Shown here: positions 1 to 11,167 of the stretch, one piece after another
Layout: each line of letters opens with the position of its first letter
Position numbering within the stretch: position 1 is the stretch's first letter
Source: Viridothelium virens
Lineage: Eukaryota > Ascomycota > Dothideomycetes > Trypetheliales > Trypetheliaceae
DNA length: 64,000 nucleotides
Assembly (NCBI GenBank): GCA_010094025.1
Contig: ML991851.1
Location: 1-64,000, forward strand
Direction: 5' to 3'
Notes under the pieces: model-generated
What the model saw: the letters and a program-made list of their open reading frames with translations, nothing else
What the model was told of the DNA's origin: nothing
The model's database searches: none
Translations under genes and position numbers: made by a program

Positions 1-111
1 ACCTTGTTGGTCCATGTTAACACCGCCTTAACATGGGCCAACATGGTCATAACAGTTGAACTGAGGTAACATTGTATTGATTACCTGTTGAGGAACCCCC
101 CAGCCGCCGTA
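1..111. mobile_element. Palindromic MITE, copy A (left part outside window)
   Basis: The sequence matches the right arm of the complete element at 47354-47528 with few differences and includes the palindrome centre near position 25. It ends in a CCGCCGTA tail corresponding to CCACGGTA of the complete copy. The left arm lies before the window. No coding capacity is seen. A plain non-autonomous DNA transposon with TA at its tips is the simplest reading, and the superfamily is not assigned. Confidence 0.75.
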
Positions 112-520
112 AGGTAAGTACTCAATTTAGCCCCAAGTTCCCGGAGGGGAGAGTTCTTCTTTATGGGAAAGTTTTCCGATGCGGCCCTAATTTTGCTATT
201 TTGACGAAATATCTTGCGAGTAAATTGAGAGGGTTCCATTAGGACCTAGCTTTTTGGATAATTGGAATCTTATCTTTTAGTGCGGAGCACTCGGTCGTAA
301 GTTGTGGAGTCATTGAATTAAAAGTCAGACTGGGCGGACGCGTGCGTTTTACTCTAATGAGATGAGTCTCCGCTGACTCAGCGGAGATGTGTACTCTACC
401 GCATCCTGTTCCTGTCGTGCCTGTCAGCACTCACCAGGACGGCTTCGCGGGCGACCCATTCAGGGCAATCATGGGCTGTTCATCCAGACACAGCAGGCTC
501 ATCGTCTCATCTCATGTTTT
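112..520. other. Upstream region of the first Zn2Cys6 gene
   Basis: No gene is recognised here. The notable feature is a perfect 19-bp palindrome at 368-386, listed separately. Confidence 0.5.
368..386. promoter_or_regulatory. Perfect 19-bp palindrome around a bZIP-type TGACTCA
   Basis: CTCCGCTGA-C-TCAGCGGAG is a 9+1+9 perfect inverted repeat with TGACTCA (Gcn4/CPC1/AP-1 core) at its centre. It lies about 135 bp before the proposed ATG of the Zn2Cys6 gene. The extended symmetry resembles bZIP half-sites with specific flanks. Binding is inferred only. Confidence 0.4.
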
Positions 521-2646
521 ATGTCCGCGTCAATGGTAAGAAGAGGAGCTGCTAGTGGCTATGCCAATAGGCGGATCTCTCGCGCCTGTGATTCGTGCTA
601 CGCGAGAAAGGTACCGAACTGGAACCTTTGAAGACTTACCCTATCTACTGACCATCGTTGTCTTCTGCTGCGGGTATAGATCAAATGCGATGCCGTGGAG
701 TCACAATGTGACTACTGCAGACACCATGGGCTTTTGTGCACGTACATCCGAACCCGCGTCGGTAATGGACTCCCTAGGCGCCAAAGGGACAATTTGAGGT
801 AGAGCGTTTGATAAAGAAAATGGCCCTTAAATGCCTATCAATCAAAGGGTTTCTCCACTGAATTGTGACTGATCGAACCTTAGAGAAAGCTATAATCGTT
901 CCAACTTTCTCGCGATATCAGATGATAGCGGTATATCAACCGGCAATCGTACTCGCGTATACTTACAGGGATCAGGTTCGAATAACGGCAGATTAGTGCA
1001 TTCGCAAGTCAGAAGAGATTCTGCAAAACTCCTGTCCGGCGTCAATCTTAGAAGAGTTACCACGTTCGACAGCACTCCTCTAATCTTCGAAACCGGGAGC
1101 GATTTCACTACGTTTTGCGCTGGAGAATTCGTCTCATCACTGAATTTCTCTTTGAACAAGCTGCCATGGCAGGCTCGCTATATTCAGAATGATACGCCAT
1201 TGACCTCGCCACCGAATATCCAACTACCGGACAGGTCCGTCACAGAAGACTGTGTTTCGGATTTTTGCGCCTCTTTCATCCGCTTAGTGTTTCCTGTCAT
1301 AGATGTTAGGCTTTTCAAGAACACAATAGAGCTGGCTTATTCGCAGTCCACCGCCACGGCACGTACTGAAAATGCCATTGCCAGACATTGTGTATACTCA
1401 TTACTCTGTATGGTGTCCCTATTTGAGGTAAACAACAAGTTATCGCCAGAAACAAATATCCGCTCTTGCATGGATAAGACGCAATCCTACATTCCCCATT
1501 TCATCCGAGAAGCGACAATAGATGCGCTTCAGACGCTGATAATACTTGTAAGCGACCATGACTTTGTGTCGCTTTTGTGATGCCCACGTCCGTCGTCTGA
1601 CCGAGCTCGCACTAGTGCTTGTTCTACCTTTTCTCGGGAGACATTCAGTCCGCAGCAATGTTGAATTCTCTGTCGAGTCGCATGCTGTTCCAATTCAAGG
1701 CCCATGTTTCCACAGCTCCGGAACGTCCAACAGGCTTGGACCGGCGCCGCCATCTTCGGGACCTGTTCTGGCTTTGTTATACGTTTGACAAAGAAATATC
1801 TCTTCGTCTTGGCCAGCCTCCAGCGATCGACGATGACCATTGTGACCTTACTCTACCTCCAGGGTATGAGGAGATGCAGAAATCTGGGGACTATCATGAT
1901 CGACACTTTCCTGAAGAATACATGCCGCCCTTATTTCCTTGGGACATTCGACTATCATTCATCAAATCACGGGCATACGATATGCTATATTCTTCAAAAG
2001 GCGTGCAGAAGAAAACAAAGGCTGACCTCGTTCGGGATGTTCGAGCACTTGATGATGACCTCGAAACATGGAGGAAATCCTTGAGACCACAACTCAGACC
2101 AAGACTCGATGTTCCGCATGCGCCACCGGTCATGTCTGGACAAACCACACAGTCGATAATGCTAAATCTTGCATATTACCATTGCCTAGCTATGATTCAC
2201 AGAGCTATTAGTCGTTGCTACAATGCGATGTCACCCCCAAATCCGGGAGGCCAGATGGACGGGCTCAGATTGAGTCTAGCCGTCTCTGTTACGGCTAGCA
2301 GATCATCGCTCAACTATCTCCGATCAACTCTGCATTCGATAGCTGTGCATTGTTTCTGGTATGGGATCTCCATTCACATACGATGATCAATACTAATTGC
2401 TCTGCTTTAAGGATTGTTCTCTTCTATCCTATGCCAGCCATCCTCACTATATTCTGCAATGTTGTACTATATCCAACAGATGTAGGAGCTATGGATGATC
2501 TCCAAAGCCTGTGGCAGGTGCCCGAGTTGTTCAAGGGAATCCAAATTTGCAAATTGATCAAAGCAGAAACCCTGCAATTTGATATGGCGGAGGCATTCGT
2601 CAAAGAGCTAGTACGACTGGGTACATGCGCCATAAATCACGAATGA
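521..2646 (+). CDS. Zn2Cys6 fungal transcription factor
   Basis: Predicted nuclear DNA-binding regulator of 616 residues. Exons are 521-610, 680-798, 884-1547, 1616-2358 and 2412-2646, and all junctions are phase-consistent. The first intron splits the zinc cluster after CYARK. Joined, it reads C-X2-C-X6-C-X6-C-X2-C-X6-C at residues 24-52. The rest is a fungal-specific transcription factor domain: a block ending LFYLFSGDIQSAAM, the signature LFWLCYTFDKEISLRLGQPP, and a C-terminal TIFCNVVLYPTDV. ATG 521 is preferred because the in-frame upstream codons contain no ATG; ATG 533 is an alternative four codons downstream. No adjacent pathway genes indicate its target. No defect is seen. Confidence 0.85.
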
Positions 2647-5116
2647 ATGGTTGAAGCAATAATCTACAGCCACGATTAGACCGATATAGCCCAAAAAATC
2701 ACTCGACAGTCATGATCAGGTTCCAGCTCAGAACCGCCAAATATTTACTTTCTTAAACGACTTGAAATGAATATGAGTTGAACCGGCAATGTTATGCGAG
2801 TCGACTTATCCTACCGAATCTTCTCTGGAGCGTCTGTACCACGATGAAGCGGTTTATCCGGCCCATCGCATATACGCTCAGCATGTTTCCTATCTTTAAT
2901 CGAATACGGAATTGGACCGGTGATGGCCGTTGCCAAAGCCTTTTGAGTTGGGGGTTAGAGGAAAGTAACAAAGCCGGAGATTGAAGGGAACCTCGTCGTC
3001 GTCGTTAACACATAATTTCACTGGGGAATTTTACCGCACCATACAGCATACCGGTGCAAACAACCGCTACAGTAGCGTAGAAAATTGTGGAAATCTGACG
3101 ATGAAGGCGGTTTTACTGATCAAGGGTAGCTCCACAGGATCAAGGCTGAATAGATATTCCACACTTTGCTGTACTACAGTCGCTCCTTGATAGAAAGCAC
3201 TACTACTAGCCAATGCTTGTGAATCCCTTAGAATTTATTGACTCAAATCATGTGTCGAATCGACGTAATGGATTGGCTCTCTGGGACCTTCCCTCCTCAA
3301 ACTTTGGTTTGGCATTTTTTTGTCCTACGCTTATGATCGGCTGCACCAAATAGCTCTTCGGAAAGGGCGGAATGCAAAGATTAACATGTCTGAAAGTGAT
3401 TTCAGCTCTCGTATTCGTTTATCAGGCCACCAGAGTTCATGTGGAGTCGTACAGCGATGTCATTCATGCCGTCCGCATAAATGATCTGCTACTGTAGCGG
3501 CCGGACGGGGACTTCGTTGACGCATGGACGGCACGGCAGCCTGTTCTCAGTTCCAGCTCTGGTTGCCTCTAACGCAATCCGAGAAATATGCGGGGTAATT
3601 TTTCCTTTTGTGGGGAACGGAGTGCAGAAGAGAACTGTGTCTTGGGCCTTTCATTTAGTTTGTGTCCCTGACATCAAGGTGCTGTCTATTAAAGCTCACG
3701 CTTTGGTACCTGGAAGACATCATGGGACGTAGGTGCATAAAAAATTCTCGTGGCCTTGCCGCCGCTTCTACAAAGAGTTAGATGCCCGAGCCATTATGTA
3801 GCTCATCTCTGAAGCGAACTATGACCGCACCTTGTCTCCCTAGATCTTACATCTAATAGGAATGAGGTCTGTGCTGGTCAAGTGCCTAGTAAGCTGCAGT
3901 TCTCTACCAGATGAAGACCGTTGAGCTCATAAATATGATTGCGAAACCTAAGTAGGCAAACGGTACGAAGAATGTCAAAATAGTACGCGGGTATCGGGGA
4001 CCTTAGCCGTACTCTAGCGGGAACTTCGGAACTTACGCACATGTGTTGTCGTGATTGAGTAATAATACTAATGCCATCATTGTTGCTGATGAAATCTATT
4101 CATCAGCATCTGGAGCTCCAAGGTTTATCGTAGTGATTGCGGAATACACAAGGAGCTAGAAGAAATCTAGGCAGTCTACCCAGCAGATCAAAGGGAAGTC
4201 AGTTCGATTGCAAGGAGAACGGATCACGGAGGACGGACGGAAGAGGGCGAACATCAAAATCTACTTAGGCAGAAAACAAAACAGTGACTAAATACGTCAG
4301 TACTGATCGGGTAATCCAACCTAGCTGTGGGTCATAATAGACCAGGCAGCACTCCCTCCAAAGCAAGAACCTGAGGAATATCATAGGTCGACGTTAAGTT
4401 TGAAGGCCAAGTCTTTGCCATTCCTAGTCCATTTCGACTCTTTATGGTCTTTGCAGGAGCTAAAATTCCAAGGTGACCTACGAATGAGAGACCAAAGTTC
4501 AGATAAGATATTAGATCTCTTTCTCCCGAGCTTCCCTCTTTTGCTGAGGTATAATACCTAGAAAAGGATGCTTCGCGAGTGGGCAACTCTTGACTCCCAA
4601 GCCTGTACTGGAAAGTCTGGCCGCCTTTTAGACGGGACGGTATAGCGACAACCTGAGACACTAATAACTTGTACGTAAGATAGTAGGACTAGTCGCGGAT
4701 GGACCGTTGCCATGGATAGAGGTATTCCAGCTGCCACTGGCGGTGAGCCGTCTCGCGGGCAGGACCATGCCACAATGAGACTCTTCCTTGAAGGTTTGCC
4801 TGCTGTCATCTTGTATGGTGGCCCCCAATGCGCTCATTCGTATAATCGACTCCCTATGGACATCGCCCCTATCGTCTGGCTCTTGCCTCCCGAAGCCCGG
4901 CTAATATGGAATGAGGATTTCCGCTAGATCTCGGTTACACGTTAGCACTCTCATACGGGACCAAAAACCGGGTATAGATGGGCGGCCAGCTGAAGTCCTT
5001 CAAAAGTATAAGAACCCAGAGTCACAGCGGTATCTTTCGACGCCCTACTCTGATCCTTTCCTCCTGAACACATATCGAAAGGCCATCACTTTCTGCAAGC
5101 CTACCATACCACCAAC
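2647..5116. other. Gene-poor region of about 2.5 kb
   Basis: Only short, unsupported open frames on both strands. I see no domain, no splice-consistent gene, no terminal repeats and no recognisable transposon coding sequence. Confidence 0.5.
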
Positions 5117-5441
5117 ATGCGTTTCTCTCTGAGCCTTCTTGCCTTTCTAGCTGCCCTCGCGGTGGCCGCTCCCGGAGAGGAGACCATGAACCAACTCCTC
5201 GCCAGGACTTGCCCTGGCGGCGACAGTAACACTTGCTGTCCCGAGGGACAGTTCTCTGTAAGTGTTTTCTGAAAGCTTGTTTCCATAGAAAGCAGAAGGT
5301 GTAGCTGACCGTTTTTTAGTGCAGTGATGGTGAACGTTGTGTTTGCATTGCTTGCGGATCATTCTGCCCAGTTGGTGGTAATTGCTGGTACGTAATGTAC
5401 CTGACTTGTGTACGCCTGGAAACTGACCTAGTGCTAGCTGA
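5117..5441 (+). CDS. Small secreted cysteine-rich protein (72 aa, 10 Cys)
   Basis: Three exons, 5117-5257, 5320-5387 and 5432-5441, give 72 residues. The N-terminus MRFSLSLLAFLAALAVAA is a clear signal peptide. The mature part of roughly 50 residues has ten cysteines, including two CC pairs (TCC and NCC), consistent with several disulfides. The last exon supplies only three residues and the stop; reading through its donor instead gives a longer tail without cysteines. The start context CACCAACATG fits fungal initiation. I recognise no named family. The size and cysteine content fit secreted effectors or antimicrobial peptides, but function is unknown. It stands alone in a gene-poor stretch, as such genes often do. 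Confidence 0.7.
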
Positions 5442-6738
5442 GCGATATATGGTGGAGCATTCTTATCGGATGTGACTTGATTCAGTGACTTTGTTAAACC
5501 TTGAACCTATGATATTCCTCATGCAGATAGGATCTTCAAGCACTCTTTAATATCAGATGATGAAATCAAGTTCTCGATGGAAATTGTTTTCAGTAACTTT
5601 CATAGGCACTGAGTGATTGTATTAAGAAATGATGGTGAACTGAAACCGTACTTTGAAAGGAGACTCAGACCCAAAGCTATAACGGTGCACATGAGATGTC
5701 TTTTGAGATTGAAATGTCTCTTGAGCTGTAAGTGATATCTTGTACGGATTCGAAGGATGAGGAAATACATTTAATACCCAGGGTAGATTAGATAATGGTT
5801 TCAAAGTCTCGGCTTATCAACGGCAGTCGGGTAAAGAAAATTTTCCCACCTAAATTGTAGGTGAATTCTTGAACGTCGTGAGCATAGCCAATCATGTGGA
5901 CCACTCTCGAACAGAGTTTTGTGGGAGTACAATCAGAAATGTCTTGCACTGAAGGTGGTTGCTTCAACACGGTACTGTAACATATCGTAACCTTACTCAT
6001 TTCAATTCTGTAAATTTTTTCCATCCATTCTCGGTCACAATTATGTTGTAAACCCAACGAATCCGACTTAGACCTTTCAATCCCGGCGGCGCCCTGTCTA
6101 TCATTGGAAATTTCGAAGAAACTTGCAATGGCTGGTAGTTACTTTCTCACATCCTGTGAAAATGAAGGTTCTCGATGATGCAGGAAGATTCCACGCCTGC
6201 AAATGCCGACCACCCGCATTCATGATTTTTTGCCTGTTCGGTGCACTGCGGCGTGTCAGCAAGTGCAAAGAGCTCAAACGACGTCTCTTTGCCATCACAG
6301 TGGGCGACATTTGACTAATAGCCCTGTCGCTACTAGCGGAGACTCGATTGTTGTCATAGCTTTCAATCTTGCAAGCGGGTCGACTGTAATTATCGTGATG
6401 GAGGTGGGCTGAAGGAAACAGGAAAGGATTGAGACGAAAGGGTCACAGAGTACTCTAAGAGCGCGAACAGCGCTAAGACTATTTAAGAATGGTATATGAA
6501 AAAGTACCTATATCGCATCCATCATGGTTGATTTGTTGCTAAAGCCTTGATCGCAACGATTGATGAATTCATTAGATTCAAGGTTCAATCTGGCGAGCGC
6601 ACGGTTCTGACATGGAGACAGTTATGCTTAAGGGGAGACTCTCTTGGAGCAAGATATACAATACTTATCTTAATCATCAACCTATTCTTTCCGTATTACA
6701 TGTATGACGGAAAGTCTATCAATTGCTTTACCGCATTT
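5442..6738. other. Region between the secreted peptide gene and HIS5
   Basis: About 1.3 kb without a supported gene. Open frames up to about 90 codons occur on both strands, without start context, domain or splice structure I can defend. Confidence 0.45.
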
Positions 6739-8083
6739 TCAAGCAACTACGCCGTTGGCTTGATTCTCCTTACGCACTTCTTCAGCGACGCCATTTACTT
6801 GTTCCCTGCCGTCCAAAATTCCTGCAAGTACCACGGTAATTCTCTCCAAGAACTTGTTCACCTCGCTTTCCGTCCCGATTGTGATTCTCAAGCAGCCCAG
6901 GCAGCCCGGTTCCTTACCCCGAAACCTCACCACAACTTGGTGGTGCTCCGCAAGACTCTCATATACCTTAAGCGCAGTTTGATTACTGGGCCTACCCCCT
7001 TGATCCCGCGGACCGTCCAACATCTCCACAAGCAGGAAATTAGAATCCAGCCCACCAAGCAGACGACCAACCCCAGGAATCTTCATCAATTCCACAAGCA
7101 ACCTCTCTCTCTGCTCCAGGATCTTCCCGCGATTCACCCTCATACTCGCTAATCCCTCCTTTCCCAACGCCGCCGACGCAATCTGGCTCGTCGGATCACT
7201 CACGTTATACGGCGCCTTAAAATTATTCAGCAACCGCGCAACCCCCGCGCTCGCAAACGCCGCGCCGAGCCGAATGCCCGCGAGCCCAAACGCCTTGGAC
7301 AGCGTCTGCATGACGACCAGATTCGGCCACTCCAGCACCCACTCGGCGAGGCTAGCGCCCTCGGCCGCAAAGTCGACGTACGCCTCATCGAGCGCCACGA
7401 TCCCGTTCCAGGTCGAGTGACGCAGCACCGTCTCGATCGCTGACTTCTGGATCAGGCGGCCCGTAGGGTTGCCGGGGGAGCAGATGAAGATGAGCTTGAT
7501 GGTTGGGTCGGCGGAGAGCTGCGCGTTGATGGCGGAGGGGCGGAGGCTGAAGTCGTGGGGGTCGAGAGGCACGGAGACGACGGAGAGGTCGTTGACGCAC
7601 GCGCTCACGGTGTACATGCCGTAGGTGGGAGGGCAGATGAGGACTTTGTCGCGGCCGGGGACGCAAAAGCATCGTTGGAGGGCATCGATGGCTTCGTCGG
7701 AGCCGACGCCGACGAAGAGGTTGTCTGGAGTAAGGTTTGATGGTGTGTGGGCGTGCGTGTTTCGTAGGTTGCAGAGTAGTTGCTTAAGGTCCCGTTGGTG
7801 ACTATTGAGTCGTCAACTGAGCCCACTCACAGAAACTTCAAGATTTTTCTCACGGATCAGGATATCTATTGAGCTCATGTAGATCAACCCCCGTGACCTC
7901 TATTGCCTTCTTTCCCTGACCGCTAATGTAGCTGGGCGGCCCGTATGCGTTCTCGTTGGCGTCGAGAAGAATATTTGTACCATCATCTTTATAGTCATCT
8001 CTAGCGCAACGATACGGTTGTAATTTTAGAATATTCGGCCTGACGCATGTCTGTAAATCGAACCCGCCTTTGTTTGACGCCAT
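6739..8083 (-). CDS. HIS5: Histidinol-phosphate aminotransferase
   Basis: PLP-dependent fold-type I enzyme converting imidazole acetol-phosphate and glutamate to L-histidinol phosphate, a late step of histidine synthesis. Exons 8083-7854 and 7801-6739 give 430 residues. The 52-bp intron joins NRYPDP to HQRDLKQLL, restoring the usual HELNRYPDPHQ region. Visible signatures are LDANENAYGP near residue 41, SPGNPTG at 185-191, VALDEAYVDF (Asp215, Tyr218 around PLP) and LSKAFGLAGIRLG with Schiff-base Lys246. Length is normal for fungal HisC. A TGACTCA element lies 111 bp before the ATG, fitting cross-pathway (CPC1/Gcn4) control of amino-acid genes. The C-terminal tail after ILDG is low in conservation. 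Confidence 0.95.
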
Positions 8084-8578
8084 GGAAGGAAAGAAAAAAT
8101 GTGGCGCAGATTGGTGTACAATTGTACAATTTTGGGATCGTTCGTTTGCAGCCCAAATTGCCCCACCTACGGCGAAATGAAATTTTTCGATGGTGACTCA
8201 GATCGTCGCCCTTACGACCAGAGGCCGCAATTATGAGCAATTATCTGGACTCGAAGGCAATGTCGCCAGCACCAATGTGCAGTCAGAAAGGCATGGGCAG
8301 TAAATGTCATTAAAACAAAGGGCAAAGGCCTAATGTATGACCAGATTCCGGCAACCTTGCATATCCATAGCAAAGCACAAATTCGAGACCATAGCATTTT
8401 CAAAATCGTCAAGAGGCCAGTGCCAGGCACCATTTGTTGATAATCCGAACTAGCCATCCCAATTCAAAAACCTGGGACTGGTTACAACGCAAGACAGGAA
8501 AACGTCATTCTTGTCCAATTGCCAAGTGACTGTCACTACGTACCGAAGTCAGATCGTCTCGACACAAACCCCCAACGC
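8084..8578. other. HIS5 promoter / BIR1 3' spacer
   Basis: About 0.5 kb holding the HIS5 upstream region and the BIR1 downstream region. TGACTCA at 8194-8200 is the only element I would name. Confidence 0.5.
8194..8200 (-). promoter_or_regulatory. Putative Gcn4/CPC1 site of HIS5
   Basis: TGACTCA lies 111 bp upstream of the HIS5 start. This is the consensus bound by the amino-acid-starvation bZIP factor, and histidine genes are classical targets. The seven-base core also occurs by chance elsewhere, for example near 3239. Confidence 0.5.
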
Positions 8579-10836
8579 TCAAACGCATTCAATCCCTTCC
8601 AAGCTTTTCAACGCCTTCACACCTTCCGTCTCGAATATACCCACAATCCTCTCGCAATCACGTCTTAGCTTCTCCTCCCCCTTGCTAGCATTGTACTTGA
8701 TCCATTCCTCTACGCTCATCTTCTTTTCTGGACTCGTGAGATCTGCACTGACAGTTCGCAGAGCATCCGTTAAGGTAATATTCTCCTTGTCAGGCGAACC
8801 GAGGAAGATTGTTTCCAGATCCGCTGCCTGCCAAGGGAAGGCGCTAATCAACCTTCCGTTGATGACATTCCGTTTCGAGGGCGATGCCGTAGGTGTTGCT
8901 GTCGCCAAAGGGAGTCGCACCGTCTGCGTTTGGCTCTTTGTCGGTGATAGAACCGGTGGTTGCTGATGCGCTGGCTTTAATTTAGAAGACGGAGGATGGT
9001 TCTCGGCATCCGAGGACTGGGGGGAAACAGAAGGGGTTGGCTGTCTGGGGGGCGGCGAACTCGGCTGTTGAGAAAGTATTTGAGGGACTTGGGGTTGTTC
9101 GGACTGGCCATCCTCAACCTCGGTTGGAACTGCATGCTGGATGGCATTATCAGGAATTTGGGTAGGCTCCTCGGGTTGCTGTTGTATGTCTGCTACCGAT
9201 GATTCAGGCACGTTCTTTTCGACCTTTTTTCCTTTCCGGCCTTTTGCATTGGCTTTTGGTTTCGTGTCTGCCGTCAGAGATACTTCTGAGCCATTATCAA
9301 GTCCAGTGGTATTTTCTTCTTCAGTCCCTTTCTTCGCTCTTCTAGTCCGCTTTGGCTGAGCAGGACTCGTTTCTGCAGGTTGCTGCTGCATGCTGATATT
9401 TTGTGATTCTTCCACCTTCTCCACTCCTTCACTGGTCCTTTTCTTCCCGCGAGGGGTGCTCTCATTCTTTCGCGCTAACAACGAAGCCTCTAATGCAGCT
9501 TGCAATTCGGAATGAAGTTGACTTTCATCTTCACTCAGTCTTTGCTGGTTCTTAGTCGCCTTCGATCCCTGAGGTCGTCCTTTCTTCGGACGAGGCTCGA
9601 TTTCTGACACATCCTCAGTGGTAGATTCGTTCAAAGCTTCAGCATTGCCTTTTCGGGTCCTTCTTGCTTGAGGTGGCTCTTCTTCTGGGGGAGGCGATGA
9701 TGCTAAAAGACCCTGCACACTTGGTCTCAAGCAACCAGGTATTATATCGTCGATACTTTTAGGCGCTTGAGTGGGAGGGATGTCAGCCTGGTTCGTCTTC
9801 TTCGTCTTCTTGCTCGCCGCAGCGGCTTTTTTGCCCTTCTTACGGCCCTTGCCACTCATTGATGTAACAGTAGCAGCAGTCGCTGAGGTTATAACGCTTT
9901 CGTCTTCGGCAGGAGGCTCACCAAGCGACATGAAAGATGGAGCTTCTGAAAAGCTCGTCAGATTTGACTGTGTTGAGAGCCGTGATGTTTTGGAAGACCT
10001 TGAAGCACGGGTTTGTTTTCCTCGGGATGCTTTGTCTATGGTAGATTTGATCTCAGCCGGCCGGTTAAAGAAATAACAACCTGGTGAGCGACGCCGGTGC
10101 TCTTCCCTATTCCATCTTAGTCGCGATTTCCACACTTATGGTTGGCAAACTTACAATGGTTCATCTTTGGGCTCCCATCCATCGAGCGCCAGTCCGCAAT
10201 AGAAGCACGTCACAGCATCATCGGCATCAGGGGTCGGATCATAACACCAACCAGCATCGACCATCTAAAAAGCAGTATGAGGATCTATGCAAAATCTCAG
10301 GACACCATGTTTTCAATACCTTCTTGGTCTTGCATCTCCAGCCCTTCTTGTTTTCGTGAGGCCATTGCCCTCTAAATGTCATGATCCTTGCATCTACCAT
10401 CTTCTCGCTTGATGGATCCTCCTCTCGGCCGTTTGGATCATCAAGACGAAGGTTGATGCTTGCACATATTGCCCAGCCACACTCTCCAGAGTGTTTGATA
10501 TGCTCATCTGTAGGGTCATCCGAGGTTTGCCATCCATCAAGTGATGATTCGCATAGAAAGCAAGTAACGTTATCGGGACAGCTAGAGGTCGGCTTGAAAA
10601 AAAATCCAGCCCGTGCAAGCTACGCCATGGATTCAGCATGAGAACTACTTGATTGGAAGACAAGCGATCTGACTTACAGCTTCTGGCGCTGGGGATTTGT
10701 GCGGCCATGTCACTGTAGATGTGGTGGTAGCCTTTTTTTTGGCGGAGGATGATGCGCGTCGCTTCTTGAGGTGATGCGCTTGTTCAAAAGTTGCTAAACG
10801 TCCAGCCAAAGTATGCACATCGTCTGGCAAAGACAT
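8579..10836 (-). CDS. BIR1: Survivin-like BIR-domain protein, chromosomal passenger complex
   Basis: Fungal Bir1 works with the Aurora kinase Ipl1/Ark1 and INCENP Sli15/Pic1 at centromeres and the spindle midzone. Exons 10836-10678, 10619-10320, 10264-10155 and 10106-8579 give 698 residues. Two BIR domains are visible: the first chelates zinc with Cys73, Cys76, His93 and Cys100, the second with Cys173, Cys176, His193 and Cys200, exactly 100 residues later. Each has the DGW and (D/E)EH landmarks. The first repeat carries a lysine/serine-rich insert after RLATF. Residues 210-600 are charged, Ser/Pro/Gln-rich and basic (AT-hook-like GRPQGSK), presumably disordered. The end contains a conserved-looking helix around SVEEWIKYNASKGEEKL. 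Confidence 0.9.
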
Positions 10837-11167
10837 GGTCAGGGAAATATGCCAGACCTGCGGTCAATTGTGGGTGGAGTGTGGATGTAGGAATGTTTGT
10901 GAGGGAGCGTCTTCCGCAGAGTGCGCGTTGTTTACGTGTGCCCGCAACACCCGCACAAGCTCCGGGGCTCCGCTGTAAAATGCGATCATAGTAGCTTAGT
11001 CATTCGGACTCGGAGCCCACCAGCCTGTCCAATTTTACACTCACTTGTACTACACTGTTCTTCCGCGCTTCTTGCTTGACAAGAGTCTCCCAGGATGGCT
11101 TGCAATCCATGGTTCACACAAGTTTGAGGTCAGTAATGTATGCATTACGCCGCTTCGAGCTTCCGCT
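10837..11167. other. Divergent promoter, BIR1 and TAM41
   Basis: A 331-bp head-to-head spacer. It includes an ATG-initiated 10-residue upstream frame at 11095-11127, ahead of the TAM41 start. Confidence 0.5.
11095..11127 (+). other. Possible uORF before TAM41
   Basis: ATG 11095 opens a 10-codon frame ending in TGA at 11125-11127, 41 bp before the proposed TAM41 ATG. If the transcript begins upstream of it, it could reduce TAM41 translation. The transcription start is unknown. Confidence 0.3.

Noticed and set aside
3239-3245. Another TGACTCA
   Set aside because: No gene start nearby; the core is expected several times by chance in 64 kb.
4332-4661. 109-codon minus-strand frame
   Set aside because: No defensible ATG context, domain, signal peptide or splice partner; it lies in gene-poor sequence.
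6547-7152. 201-codon plus-strand open frame
   Set aside because: Mostly antisense to the well-supported HIS5 exon; the composition mirrors the opposite coding strand and no domain is seen.
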